Assembly: GCA_009809945.1 (NCBI GenBank)
Contig: WTPW01000320.1
Coordinates: forward strand, 345,444 to 409,443
Length of the DNA: 64,000 nt
Reading direction: 5' to 3'
DNA from: Gigaspora margarita
Lineage: Eukaryota > Glomeromycota > Glomeromycetes > Diversisporales > Gigasporaceae
Shown: positions 1 through 11,536 of the stretch, in pieces
Layout: each line of letters starts with the position of its first letter
Position numbering within the stretch: the stretch's first letter is position 1
Translations under genes and position numbers: made by a program
The notes under the pieces: generated by a model
What the model was told of the DNA's origin: nothing
Database searches by the model: none
Seen by the model: only the letters and a program-made list of their open reading frames with translations

Positions 1-2249
1 AATTAATCACATGTCAAGTAAGTTTGTTGGTGAAATAAGTGTCAATAAGATGTAGTGTCTTTAAAGTGTTGTAGATATGGACAGATTTCTTCATAATGAA
101 CGATTATAAAGAGCCACAGTAATTTGGAGTGCCGCCAATATAAGATTGGAAGATTTTATGGAATTACATTTTGATTTGTCACCTCGACCTTCATAGTTTT
201 GTGCATAGTCCTTCTATTATTTTGTTAAATGCAAGTATTTTCTGATTAATGCTGTGATTACATATAATTAATAAAATTGAATTACTAAGACTATAAAGAT
301 GTTATATCTTTTGTTACGAGTTTATATAGGCTGCTTGAGCATGAGCTTGAGCTTGTTACTTGTATCTGACCATGCGCAGCATCACACACTGCACAATTAT
401 CTCTTATATTTTAAATTTTTCTATAAGAAAAGTGGTACAGATAGTAGTATGAGCTAGCATCGAAATGACACAGATCATATGGCATGACAGGAGCATTTTA
501 CAGAATAGCATAGTAAAAATGGCACAAAGGGTGGCATGTAATATCATGTTAAAGGAAATTGCACGTTCAGATAGCACGTATGTGTACTAAATATATTGTT
601 ATATATGTACTAGCTCGTAATATATATTGGTTCATTTTGAGGAGAACGAAAGATCAGTACATTATTTTTTTTTTAAAAAAAAGAGCAATATCTTATAATT
701 TCATTGATAAAACTTCCCTGTGTATCTAAACAAAAAAAATTCTAACAAAATTTACTTCATATGCAGTTGTCTCATTCATTTTATATTGATTACTTTATGT
801 AATTTCAAGTTTTAATAGTTAATCCACATTGTTATGACAGTGGCATGTAAATTATTTTCATTATCAAATCCCATGCTGATTCAACTAGTAAACTACTGCA
901 AAACCAAAGCTATTATGGTTCAATTGGCACAGGCATATGGTCCCACACAGTCCACAGAATCCATACCAATTCAGCCCATAACTGACATATTTGGTTGGAT
1001 CTTTACCCATACTACAAAGACCTGTGCCTATCTGATATCAACACGTGTTCAATTTTCTTATTGGGTTTACATATTACAGTGATCGTACTGGTCCTGCATG
1101 ATATTGCATAATGTGCAGCTATCCTTATTTATATTTTGTTAAAATTTTAATAAAAATTAGTTGTAATTTAAAAAGTTTTATTAGTAGCATATATCAGTTT
1201 TATATGAAATATTCAAAATACCATATAAAACTATTTAAAAATGATCTATATACTCTCTACCCTTTATAAAGATAAACAAATTTATCAAAACTTATATAAA
1301 TTTAAAATTTAAAAAATTTATTTAATTTTTATATATAAAATCTAAACAAATATTTAATAGTAAAAGTTAGTAAAAATTTTAAATTAATATTATTTGTCAT
1401 ATATTATATTAATTTTAATAATTTTAATTTTATTATAATTAGAACATTTATTTTTATAGCTTTTATTAAAAATTTAAAAAATTATATAATAAAATTATTT
1501 TAATAATGTTTAAAGTTTATAAGATCACTAGTAAGCACTATAAAAAAATTTGATTTTACTAAATTTTCTAGACAAAAAAAAAAATTTATATAAAATCAGA
1601 AATAGCAGATAAAACTATTTTAACAATTGGTACATGTTATAAAATGCTTAGTAAAATAGAATATGTTATTTAAAAAGATAGTTTATTTTTAAATTTCTAA
1701 AAATTTACTTTTAAAAACTGTCACAATGTAGTACAATGTACTACTAGTAGTATATGAAATCCTAACCACTAATAATAAAATAATAAAAAATATAATTTAT
1801 TTAACTAAAATATATAAAGAAAGCTAAATTATTTATAAAAATAAACTATAATTCATATATTTTTTTTAAAAAATAACCAATTTAATATTTTAGGCTTTTA
1901 TATAATATTGGAGATGTTATTAGTTTAATCTTGCTTGTATATTTAGTTTTTTTAGATAAGCCTTTAATGTTTTATAAATATTTAAATAAATAAATAAATA
2001 TAGTAAATATAATATATTATTCTTCTTTACTATAGTAAATTTAGTGAATATATAAATTCAAAAGATTTTTTAATATAAATTTTAAAATATAGCACAAGTT
2101 TAAAATTATAATAACTAAAGATTGGCTAAGTAATTTTCTTGTAAAAATTTATATTATTATCTTAGTGAATTTAGCTCTCTGAATACTTATATTAAATATT
2201 GATTTAATTGGTATTCAATATAATAGTATTATATGTATATCAAAGTTTG
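1..2249. other. AT-rich spacer without a convincing gene
   Basis: No gene is recognised here. An 82-codon open frame at 834-1082 (+) has no recognisable motif and sits in low-complexity surroundings, so I do not call it a gene. At 1242-1270 there is a lone match to the inner terminal repeat of the TTAA-target elements at 19.5 and 54.4 kb (TGATCTATATACTCTC then TACCC), probably a one-ended relic. The rest is A/T-run sequence. Confidence 0.6.
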
Positions 2250-2251
2250 TA

Positions 2252-2601
2252 CAGTACTGGACAGATAAGACATCCACTCTATTTATATAGAGCACAAATT
2301 TTTGATTCTTAAATAATCAATTTAGATTGGCTAATTTTGATACAATTGATTCTAATTGATTAATTAAACATATATATTTTCTTTTTTTTATATTAAATGC
2401 CAATTTTTAAAATCATTACAAACTTTAACCTTAATAACTTCTTTAAAACAAAAAGTAATAAACAATCCTTTGACAGAAATGTAGTTTAGCAAAAAGCTAT
2501 CAATTTGTCAAAGAGTTTTTTGATTTAACTTGTTTTAAAAAAGTTATAATGATTTAAAATTTTTATTAATAAAAGTGAATGCATTTTGCTATCCAGTACT
2601 G
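2252..2601. mobile_element. Tc1/mariner-type MITE, 350 bp
   Basis: The ends are inverted: CAGTACTGGACAG on the left and the complement of CAGTACTGGATAG on the right. They are flanked by TA at 2250-2251 and 2602-2603, the target duplication of the Tc1/mariner superfamily. The interior holds a second inverted pair around CTTTAAAAC/GTTTTAAAA, so a single strand could fold almost entirely. There is no coding capacity. The family assignment rests on termini and TSD only. Confidence 0.75.
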
Positions 2602-2929
2602 TATAATAAGGTAGTTATGCAACTATATTGTACCAAAACTGGGAATGGATAAACCAATAAATTATATTATCCAAAATTTTTGTGCAATTCAAAAACACTA
2701 AATTGTTTTCTATTTTAACAACAATTAAATATTTATGAACTTAATTATTTAAACTACTATATTAATATCAATAATTTTTTATTACTTTATATATTTCATA
2801 GAGAACATATTTTTCAAACTTAAAGTTCTCAAAAAAAATTTAATAGAGAACATCTTAAATTTTGTAAATGTTCTCAAATTAAAAGTGATGTTCTCATGAG
2901 AACATGAGAACATAAGATTTCCAACACTG

Positions 2930-3103
2930 AGTCAGACCTCTCTAAATATTACCTCCCTAGATGAATAACCTCTCTTAATGCTTGGCTTGACTTGGTCTCA
3001 ACTCGTATGTTACTTATAGATATTTACCTCTTTAAAAATGTATACCCAACTAAATGCAGGTTTTTATAGGCCTCTCAGTTATGCATTTAGAGAAGGTCCG
3101 ACT
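2930..3103. mobile_element. Old MITE relic downstream of the Sel1-kinase gene, copy A
   Basis: The left end AGTCAGACCTCTCTAAAT pairs with a right end reading AGTCGGACCTTCTCTAAAT on the other strand. The same relic lies at 42338-42491, at the same distance from the paralogous kinase gene. It was therefore there before the duplication and marks its left edge. The end sequence resembles the elements at 31.8 kb and 28.9 kb. Confidence 0.6.
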
Positions 3104-3170
3104 GCATTAAATTCATTTTATATGGCACCACTCTGATTTAAACAAAAAATATAAGGAAATAAAAAATTCC

Positions 3171-5210
3171 TTAATAATTATTAGGAATCTCAATGCCTTT
3201 TATTTGGTTACTACCTTTTAATTTCAATAGACTATTGGTGATATTTCGCATGTTGATGGGCTTTGAGGAGTACATTTGATCTGGGTGTATTTTCATCATA
3301 GGATTTGGTCTGATCTTGTCAGCTTCTAGAAATTGCATTTTTATTTCATCTATGTCGATTGAATTTTCAACACTTCTTTTCCATTTATAAAGTTTACTCG
3401 TTATTTCTACTGCGGTAGGCCGTTTTTGAGGATCAGGATCCATGCATCGTTTCGCTAATTCTATGTAGCAATCAGGAGTTCCATGGGCAAACTCAGGTCT
3501 TAATCCCATACAAATTTTTATTGCAAGATCCTCAAAATCATGGCCATCAAAGGCTCTAGATCCTGTTGATATTTCTGTCATAATTATTCCTAACGAATAA
3601 ATATCTGCTGATTGTGTAAATGTTATTTTCCTAGTTAAGCCTTCATTCAACAATACTTGTTGTTCGTGTTGTATTAAAATTTCGGGAGCAACGTAGGGCA
3701 AGACCCCATATAATCCTCCTGATTTATTTTCCATTGATGTTGTAAGTCCCAGATCCGAAACATATGCGTTATCAATATCATTCTGTAAAATGTTGCCACT
3801 ATGTAAATCTTTATGGATAAATCCTTTAAAATGAATCATATCAAGATCAAAAGTTATACATTGCAATAATTTTAATTTTTTCTTCCAATCCATTTGCGAT
3901 ACCTCGTAAAGATTATTACTTAAAGATTTTTTCCTAGCAAATTCTAAAACTAGAACATAGTTTCCTTCATCGTCTTTGGATATCCCATAGCACTTTAAAA
4001 ATGATGGATATACGTATCTAATTTCACAAAATATTCTTAATTCTTCTATAAATTCCTTACGATTATCTGAATTAAGTTTTTTAAGTGCAACGTTTGTATA
4101 TAAGTTTCTACTTTTATCGAGCCAATTTGCGCCATATACAATCGCAAATCCGCCTTTTCCTATACTTATAATGTGATTAAACTCTTCATAAGGAATCCAT
4201 GGTAATTGAAATTTATTTTCAATCAACATCATTTTTAAATTTTCATCAATATCAAATTGTTCACATGCATATTTATATTTGACTTTAAAAAAAATATTAA
4301 ATAATTAATAATCAATAATAATAAATAATAATAAAATAATTAAATTAATAAATATTTAATACCTACTTGTTACCGATTCGTTGTATCTAGTTATTTAAAA
4401 AGTCAAATTAATATATAGTGTATTTTGAATATATAAATTAAAAACAAAAAACTCCTACCTTTGATACCAATAATTAGCTTTTTGTATATTTCTATCTACC
4501 CCAATTCCGTTTCGATAGCATTGAGCAACTTGAAAAGTTCCACGAATATCACACGTGCTAGCAAGTTTTAGAAAACATTCAAAAGCTTTATGCTCATCTT
4601 TTGAGACTCCGTTTCCATAAAGATAACAACTTCCAACATCGTATGTTCCTGCATCATCACCCATATCAGCAGATTTTTGATAATAAAAGAATGCCTTATG
4701 TTCATCCTTTTCAACTCCAATTCCATTGAAATAACAAAAACCAACATTTTTTGTTCCGTTAACGTCACCCATATCAGCAGATTTTTGATAATAAAAGAAT
4801 GCCTTATGTTCTTCCTTTTCAACTCCAATTCCATTGAAATAACAATCACCAACATTATATATTCCATCAACGTCATCCATATCAGCAGATTTTTGATAAT
4901 AAAAGAATGCCTTATGTTCATCCTTTTCAACTCCAATTCCATTTTGATAACACCCACCAACATTGAATGTTCCACTCGCATCACCCATATCAGCAGATTT
5001 TTGATAATAAAAGAATGCCTTATGTTCATCCTTTTCAACTCCAATTCCATGATGATAACAAAATCCAACATCGTTCATTGCGATAGAATAACCCATGTTT
5101 GCGGTTTTAATGTATAATTCGAAAGCCTTTTTTTCATCCTTATTCACATTAATGCCTTTTTGGTAATTATATCCCAACTTACGAAGTTCAGAAGGACTTG
5201 TAAAATTCAT
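3171..5210 (-). CDS. Sel1-repeat/TKL protein kinase fusion, copy A (three exons)
   Basis: Proposed exons are 5210-4459, 4386-4367 and 4282-3171, giving 627 codons plus stop. Exon 1 encodes about seven Sel1-like repeats of 36 residues (core VEKDEHKAFFYYQKSADMG), a helical protein-interaction scaffold. Exon 3 encodes a kinase domain with glycine loop GKGGFAIVYGANW, lysine motif VALKKL, catalytic loop HKDLHSGNIL, DLG in place of DFG, and VAPEIL. All core catalytic residues appear present. Introns have GT...AG ends (donors GTAGGAG and GTAGGT). Joining them keeps the frame and yields linker YNESVTIKYKYACEQFD. I chose Met 5210 because the longer N-terminus seen in copy B is out of frame here: a 2-nt difference near 5222 closes it. 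Sel1-kinase fusions are common in Glomeromycotina; partner and substrate are unknown. Confidence 0.85.
4367..4386 (-). other. 20-nt microexon joining Sel1 and kinase domains
   Basis: On the minus strand it is preceded by TAACTAG and followed by GTAGGT. It supplies the only reading that links the Sel1 frame (ending ...CAA AG) to the kinase frame (starting TC AAA TAT) without a stop. Copy B has the same exon at 43744-43763 with one change, TAC to TAT, both tyrosine. That change and the conserved splice sites favour coding use over chance. Confidence 0.75.
4665..5096 (-). repeat. 108-bp coding tandem repeats (Sel1 units)
   Basis: Four near-identical 108-bp units begin at 4665, 4773, 4881 and 4989, each encoding one 36-residue Sel1 repeat. 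Near identity at DNA level, including silent positions, suggests recent unit duplication or gene conversion rather than ancient repeats held by selection alone. Copy B has more units with different boundaries. Confidence 0.9.
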
Positions 5211-5310
5211 ATTTACGTTATTTCTTAAAAGACTTGATAGAATTCAAATTTGAACAAACTTTTTTTAAATACTTTAAATACTTGTTACGTTTTTTAGTCA
5301 TTGCATTCAT

Positions 5311-6521
5311 CTATATATCAGCACGATCACGTTTCTTGTGAAACATGATTATGCGAATTTTCGGAGAATTCTTTTTTGGTAATGGTTACGATTTTCGTTT
5401 TTCTATTATTGGAAAAAGGTTAAGATTTTCATAACTAATTATATATTGTTGTTTTCTGTTGATCGTCATATGTGCGTTCAAGTTTCACGTGAATGATTAA
5501 ATATTTTGGATTCGACTTTGCATGTGCCGCTTGAATGAATTTTTACAATCTTTTTTAATAAATGGTTATAATTTTTGTTTGTTCATTTTAAGAACGATTT
5601 ATTGGTCTTTGATTAAATGTCTGCGACAGTATGATATTTCTCGAATTTTACGTATGTGAATATGAGCATTTATATCTGATATTGCGATCGACGTAAAGTT
5701 AATGGCATCGACATTTATAATTGCTATGTATATGTGTGAACGGGTTTTCTTTTTTCCTTTTTTTTCCTTTTTTTTTCCTTTTTTTTTTTTTTTTTTACAG
5801 AACGTGATGTTGTAAATGTTATCATTATAACGATCATTATGACGATCTTATAACGATCATTATGACATTGCATGTGATCATGCTAAAACCATGTGCTAAT
5901 TGATCATTATCAATTCTCGATGCAAACTAACTCAACCACACGGTGGTCACCAGAATAGTTGGTAAGCGTTACAGAATTTTCAATACCAGAATAGTTTTAC
6001 AGTGGCGTGACATAATTCCAAAGCAAACTAAATCAACCAAATAGAAAATATAAAATAATGCCAATGCAAACTACCTCTAATCAATGCCACGGTAGCCAAA
6101 ATGGTATATTTTAATAACTGAATTTTTTACAGTAATTTATAGTAAAAATCAAATGATTCTAATACAATAATTTCAATGCGAACTAAATCTAAATAAGGTA
6201 CTGGTAATTACCAAAATAGCGAGTAGACTTTGCAACAGAATTCTTTGCAAAAGAAGTAATAACTTTAATACAAACTAATTCAAACTTAATATCACAAAAT
6301 CAAGACAATTCTGGATGTAAACTAACTCAACCACATGGTGGTCACTAGTTAGTAAGTATTACAGAACTTTCTTACGAGGATCTTTTTACTATATAATTAG
6401 CCATTATTACTAATAACCATTTTATTGAATAGATATCTGATCAAAAATCAAATCAAAATATTTTTTCAAAAAAATTTTAGGTGAAACCCTGCGCAAGTCA
6501 CATGTTATGCAGCTACCCTAA
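5311..6521. other. 1.2-kb upstream block present only in copy A
   Basis: It lies just upstream of the Sel1-kinase start. In copy B the flanks join directly near 44940-44944, so the block is either an insertion in A or a deletion in B, and probably changes the promoter. It contains a pyrimidine run at about 5750-5797, GATCATTATGAC-type repeats at 5820-5880, and a degenerate tandem repeat of roughly 100 bp at about 5913-6370 (core GCAAACTAACTCAACCACA with GGTGGTCAC). No transposon ends were found. Confidence 0.6.
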
Positions 6522-7163
6522 TTTAGCATAGATCTGTACTTATGTGCTTGTAACATGGTTAAAGAAATGCAAGTATATCATAACAAAATAATCCATTTTA
6601 ATAATTTATATGTGTAATGTTTTATATTTATGTATTATACGTACTCTAAATCATATCTTACATGTAAATATAATAGTGATAGTAATCAATTATAAAATAT
6701 TAAATTTTGTACATCTACTAAAAATAAAACATATTTGATATATACAGCATTAGATCATCTAGGTTAATAATTGGAGTAGGTATAAAGACAATTTTATTTA
6801 TTAATCCTCATAGTATTCTTCTTCTCTCCAAATAATTATAAGATTTTTATTTTTTGATTGCGCAGACAATTGAATTGATAATTACTGATCACTGAATGTC
6901 AACAGAAAGACTAACGAAAAGATCAAAACATCTAACTAAAAATTTGATAAGATTAACTATAAATCATAATTAAAAATTGCAGGAATATGAGAAATGAGAA
7001 TGAAATGTCTTTTTGTTAGAATATGTAATCAAATAAAATTATACTGATATAGACTTTAATAATAATGTTATTACTACTTTACTACTTTTATAGCAAATCC
7101 ATTTATGTAAACACATGATTGAATATTTAAAAACCTGAAGATATTGTTTAAATGAATTCATAT

Positions 7164-8937
7164 TGTCATGGGCAAAAAGTAATGCTGATCACAAATTTAT
7201 ACTGCACCACATTTCATATGACACATGACAATGCTAATTGATCATGCATACAATTAATCGTGCATAATTGATCATGCATGCTCTTATTGAATCAGGCTCA
7301 GCTTATGGCGAAATGATTTAAAAACAATACAATCTATTGGATGATATGATATCGTCATAGATAGGACATCGTATGATGTTAACAAGTAGTTTTCAAAATA
7401 TTAAATTAGCGATTCCCATAATATTTGTTAAGTATCCCTTAATGTGTAAGCAATTGCAGGCAAATTTGCCTGCAATTTTTAGTATAAATTTACTTCTGAT
7501 CTACTTTTTTAAAAATTTAAAATATTAAAATAAATTTTTTTTTATTAAAATTTTAAAAACAAGAATTATATAATAGCATTATTTAATTTTATATTATATA
7601 GAAAAATTTTTGGTTTACTTATTAGCTTAAAACAGGCAATTGTTTTAAAAAAATCATTAATTAGTTAAAAAATATCATTTGCTAGTATGTAGAAACTATA
7701 AATATTAGTTTTAAACTTATAATTCTTAGTACAAAATTAAAGCTAATATAAAAAATAACTTATTTTCGATATAAAAATTTTAATATTTTATTGGAAAAAT
7801 AAATTTAGTAAGATCTGCATAGATCTATAATTTAAATTTTTATATATATATTTTATATTTATAATAACTTGTTATCTAGTAATTAAATTTTAATGATTTT
7901 AGTACCATTTGAATCGTCTGATCAAGGCAAATCGGATGGTACCAAAATTATTAAATTCTAATCACTACATCACAAGCTATAGCTATTAATTCAAACATTA
8001 TAAAAACTTGACGATCTCATAATATATTGAACAGAATTTAACGATTTTGGCACCATTCAATTCGTCTCGACGAGACAGTTCGAATGGTACCAAAATCATT
8101 AAATTCTGATCACTAGATCATGAGATATTTGCAAAAAACGATTTGCGGCGCAGTTTGACATAGGAATTTAGCAAAAACAATATGAATTTCTTTAAAAACT
8201 GCATTGCAAATAGTTTTTTGTGGATATCTCGGGATCTAGTGATCATAATTTAACAATTTTGGTACCATTCGAGCTGTCTCATCGAGACGAATCGAATGGT
8301 ACCAAAATCATTAAAATCTGATCAATTTATTACGAGATCGTTAAGTTTTTATAACATTTGGACTAATAATCATAACTTGTGATCTAGTGATCTGAATTTA
8401 GCGATTTTGGTACCATTCGATTCGTCTCGATGAGACGATTCGAATGGTACCAAAATCGTTAAATTCTGACTGCTAGATCGCAATTTATTGTAATTTTGTA
8501 AAAGTTAAATTTGAAAATTCACGCCAAATCTGTTTTTTTTTGATACTCTAAAATTTTTTGATAAATTTAAAAAATTTTTTAAATAAAATTACTAAAATTT
8601 AATTAAATAATATATATATAAATTATTATATATTATATCATTAATAAATTTTTAGTTTATTCAAAAAATTTTAAATATTTTTCAAAATTGCAGGCAAATT
8701 TGCCTGCAAAACCGTTTAAGGGATAAAAAGAAGGATTGTTTTATCTCTTTTGGAGAGGAATCTGCAGATTACCATATAATTAAATCTAGAATAAAGATTA
8801 ACACAATAAATATTTTCCTCTTCAAGTCACACTTTCTTATTAAATTGAGACAAATCACCAAGTCACGGCCCTGGCGAGTTGCTTTTTATCATCTTTTAGA
8901 TCACAACCATACATAATTGACTATTTCCCCCGTAACA
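7164..8937 (+). repeat. 5' LTR, interrupted by a foldback element
   Basis: It is the same sequence as 11537-12017, apart from the 1287-bp insertion at 7436-8722. It starts TGTCATGGG and ends CGTAACA. Confidence 0.85.
7436..8722. mobile_element. Foldback element with four nested hairpins
   Basis: The 3' LTR shows the empty site (GTTAAGTAT then AAAAAG). Filled, the element starts CCCTTAA and ends TTAAGGG, with AT on both sides as a probable 2-bp duplication. Near each end lies the palindrome TTGCAGGCAAATTTGCCTGC. Inside are four roughly 70-bp hairpins at about 7895-7960, 8038-8106, 8246-8317 and 8396-8467, each with TTTTGGTACCATTC on one side and GAATGGTACCAAAA on the other. The spacers are themselves inverted about a centre near 8180, so the whole 1.29 kb is a large inverted repeat made of smaller palindromes. 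It has no coding capacity and its superfamily is not assigned. Confidence 0.8.
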
Positions 8938-8999
8938 ATTGGTGGTGACTGTGAGATTCCAACTTCGTAACAGAAATTTCACCAAAATAAATACATAAA

Positions 9000-9848
9000 A
9001 TGAATACCGAACAGTTTCAACAATTCATGGAGATGATGGCAAAATCTCTCGAGAGACAGAACAGAAATAATGCTACTACAAAAGAAAATAATCATGTGAA
9101 AGTTAAATGCTTCTATGGTGCTAATGAAGAAGACCCCTTTGAATAGTTTGACAATTTCGAATGCACCTCCGAAGCCAATAATTGGAGTGAAAATCATTTA
9201 TTAAAAATAGTGTCTGGTTATTTAAAAGGATGGCCGCCAACTGGTATAAAGAAAATAAGGATGATATAGAGAGTTGGAAGGCCAAAGACAAGGATGAGGA
9301 AGAGAGAAATAAAAGTTTTTATCACTTGTTCATAGAACATTTTGCACCACCTGAATAGCAACATTAGTGGCAAATAGAGTTGAACTCCTTGAAACAACAA
9401 GAATTCGAAAAAGTAGATATATATGCTACAAAATTCAAAAGGTTGCTTAGTTGGGTCAATTTAAATTAAGAACTAGCAAAAGGGTTTATTGTAGGGATGT
9501 TTTTGAGTGGTCTGAAGAAGAATAACACCACCTTTGTAACTGTTGCTGCACCTAAAGATCTGAACAAAGCAATTGCCGCAGCAAGGAGGGTCGAGATGGG
9601 TGACTATTATGAGCAACTCACTTCGGAAGCTCATAAGTTAACAGAAACTGGAAGGTGAATTGAGTGACCTTAAGAAACGAATTGACGAAATGGCCTTGAA
9701 TTATGCCGCCTTGACAGACAAAATTAAGAATGACAAAGAGCAGTCCCAAAATAATTATTACCAAGGATACAAAAAGAGCTTTGAAAAAGAATGTCATAAA
9801 TGCGGAAAAGTAGAGCATAGGGTACAAAATTGTATATTGAGAAAATAA
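9000..9848 (+). pseudogene. Gag remnant of the LTR element, with zinc knuckle
   Basis: Gag-like peptides occur through this stretch. The last part (9660-9848) is a short open frame ending in a CCHC zinc knuckle, CHKCGKVEHRVQNC, typical of Ty3/gypsy Gag. The region is broken several times and is a fossil. Confidence 0.75.
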
Positions 9849-10401
9849 GATAAAAAAAAAAAAAGACCTAAAAATAAATAAAATTATTGTCCATTTCACC
9901 CATAACACGAGTATTAAGTTTACGGCAATGGTGGAATAAGATAAGTATAGTTTTTTTTATTTGTGCTTTAATTTTGATTTTAAATCTCTATAGCTTATTA
10001 ATTGAAGTGGGCTAAAATATTAAAACTTCTTGACCGTCACGTGATCGAGTGATTTTGGCCATTACGTTTATTCAACAATGCACTACTGTTTTTCTATCGA
10101 TAATATTTTGATCTCTCAGATTTTCTACAAACATGACCATCACAAATTATTGTTCCCCAGCAAAGAAAAAAAATGCTAAAAAAAAAAAAAAAAAAAATTT
10201 TTTACCTTATATTAATTGTATTTTGTTTGATTTGATTAACCTTTAAATGATCGTGCTTATTTTAATTATAAATCGAAGCTCATAGATATATTGAGAGTAT
10301 TTGATTTACATTATTTAGATATATTGGGATCTGATTAGTTATCACATAAGCTTTTATCTTTGTTGGGTTTTGTTTTTTTAGACATGTGATAAACTATTAA
10401 T

Positions 10402-10779
10402 TTTTTTTTTATGTTTAACAACCGAAACCATTCGGTCAATTATTTATTAATTATTTGAAATTATAGTACATATGGTACAAAGATCAACAATTACATATAA
10501 GATAAAACTGACTCAGACTACTTTATCTGTGGCCCGAAGTTGGCTATAGTAGGACAGCAGTTCTTTATAGTCTTATTTTTCAGGTTTTAAACCCCGGACT
10601 AACTGATCCACCACGCCTCATACGGCCTAGTCTCTCAGTTAACACCGCCAGGAGTTCGTGACTTGATCTTCACTACATCTCGTGACTTCAGTTAAACAAA
10701 TCGTAGTTCCAAACTAACAAGTTCAAGCCCGTGGGTTTTGGACACCAAGTCTAAGCCTCAACGGCAAGCTTGTTCGTAA
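10402..10779 (-). mobile_element. Poly(A)-tailed retrocopy or SINE with 16-bp target duplication
   Basis: It is flanked by a perfect 16-bp direct repeat, GTGATAAACTATTAAT, at 10386-10401 and 10780-10795. On the minus strand it ends in about nine A residues, with AATAAA some 35-45 nt upstream of the tail. These are marks of LINE-driven target-primed insertion. The body is less AT-rich than its surroundings. It contains TGGATCAGTTAGT and GGTTTAAAACC, which recall pol III A and B boxes but lie too close together, so a processed copy of an RNA polymerase II transcript is equally likely. Confidence 0.75.
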
Positions 10780-10820
10780 GTGATAAACTATTAATGTAAG
10801 AATCATGTTTTTAAGATTTA

Positions 10821-10893
10821 NNNNNNNNNNNNNNNNNNNNNNNNNNNNNNNNNNNNNNNNNNNNNNNNNNNNNNNNNNNNNNNNNNNNNNNNN
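10821..10893. other. Assembly gap, 73 N
   Basis: A run of N followed by about 20 A residues. The content is unknown; open frames across it are artefacts. Confidence 0.95.
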
Positions 10894-10920
10894 AAAAAAA
10901 AAAAAAAAAAAAAATACAGT

Positions 10921-11076
10921 GCTCTGCCTGTTAGCTGCCAAAGGCGCAAAAAGAACAGCGCTCTGCCTGTAAGCCGCCAAAGGCACAAAAAGAATAGTGC
11001 TCTGCCTGCAAGCTGCCAAAGGCACAAAAAGAATGGTGCTCTACCTATAAGTCATTAAAATGTGCAAAAAGAAAAG
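10921..11076. repeat. 39-bp tandem repeat, four units
   Basis: GCTCTGCCTG starts at 10921, 10960 and 10999, and a diverged unit (GCTCTACCTA) starts at 11038. Each unit carries AGCTGCCAAAGGC and CAAAAAGAA. It lies inside the LTR element just after the gap. Confidence 0.85.
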
Positions 11077-11536
11077 AAGGGTGCCAACCCGTAAGGCACG
11101 TCTATAGCCTGGTACCAGTGGGGCTGAATGCTAAAATAGGTACTGCACAAAAATGGACCTTGGACATATAAATAATAATAAAATTAATTCCAAAAGTCTT
11201 ACTGAAGTATATTTATTAAAGAAGCTTGGATTGGCCAACAATTCATAACAAGCTAGCAGCAAAAACAAAAAGAGGGAGAATAACTTTCCACCCTTCCTCT
11301 CTTATAAAACCACTCAACCAAAATTTCATCATATTTACCAATTCCTTTTTCCACGATATACATCAAAAATACCTCATCTATTCCCATTCCTTTTTTCCAT
11401 GATAACCGTCATCCACACATCATGGCCAGGGTCACAGTCTCATGACAAATTGAGGCCACATGACTTTGTTCATGGCATCTTAGCACTAATACTTTGGATT
11501 TTTATGCGTGGGATACATAAAATAAGCATGGGTGAA

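Larger units (their letters stand above)
9850..11536. other. Remaining interior of the LTR element
   Basis: No pol-like protein was recognised on either strand. The stretch holds A-runs (near 9850 and 10175), the retrocopy at 10402-10779, a 73-N gap and a 39-bp tandem repeat. The pol region seems to have been lost or replaced. Confidence 0.5.

Noticed and set aside
834-1082. 82-codon open frame
   Set aside because: No motif, no splice context, no paralog in the window, and chance frames of this length are expected.
4665-5096. Regular spaced repeats that could suggest a CRISPR array
   Set aside because: The 108-bp units are coding Sel1 repeats without unique spacers, and the genome is eukaryotic.
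4568-5117. Long open frames on both strands over the Sel1 region (and again at 44041-44767)
   Set aside because: They arise because the 108-bp coding repeat is open in several frames. Only the minus frame with the Sel1 motif matches a known family.
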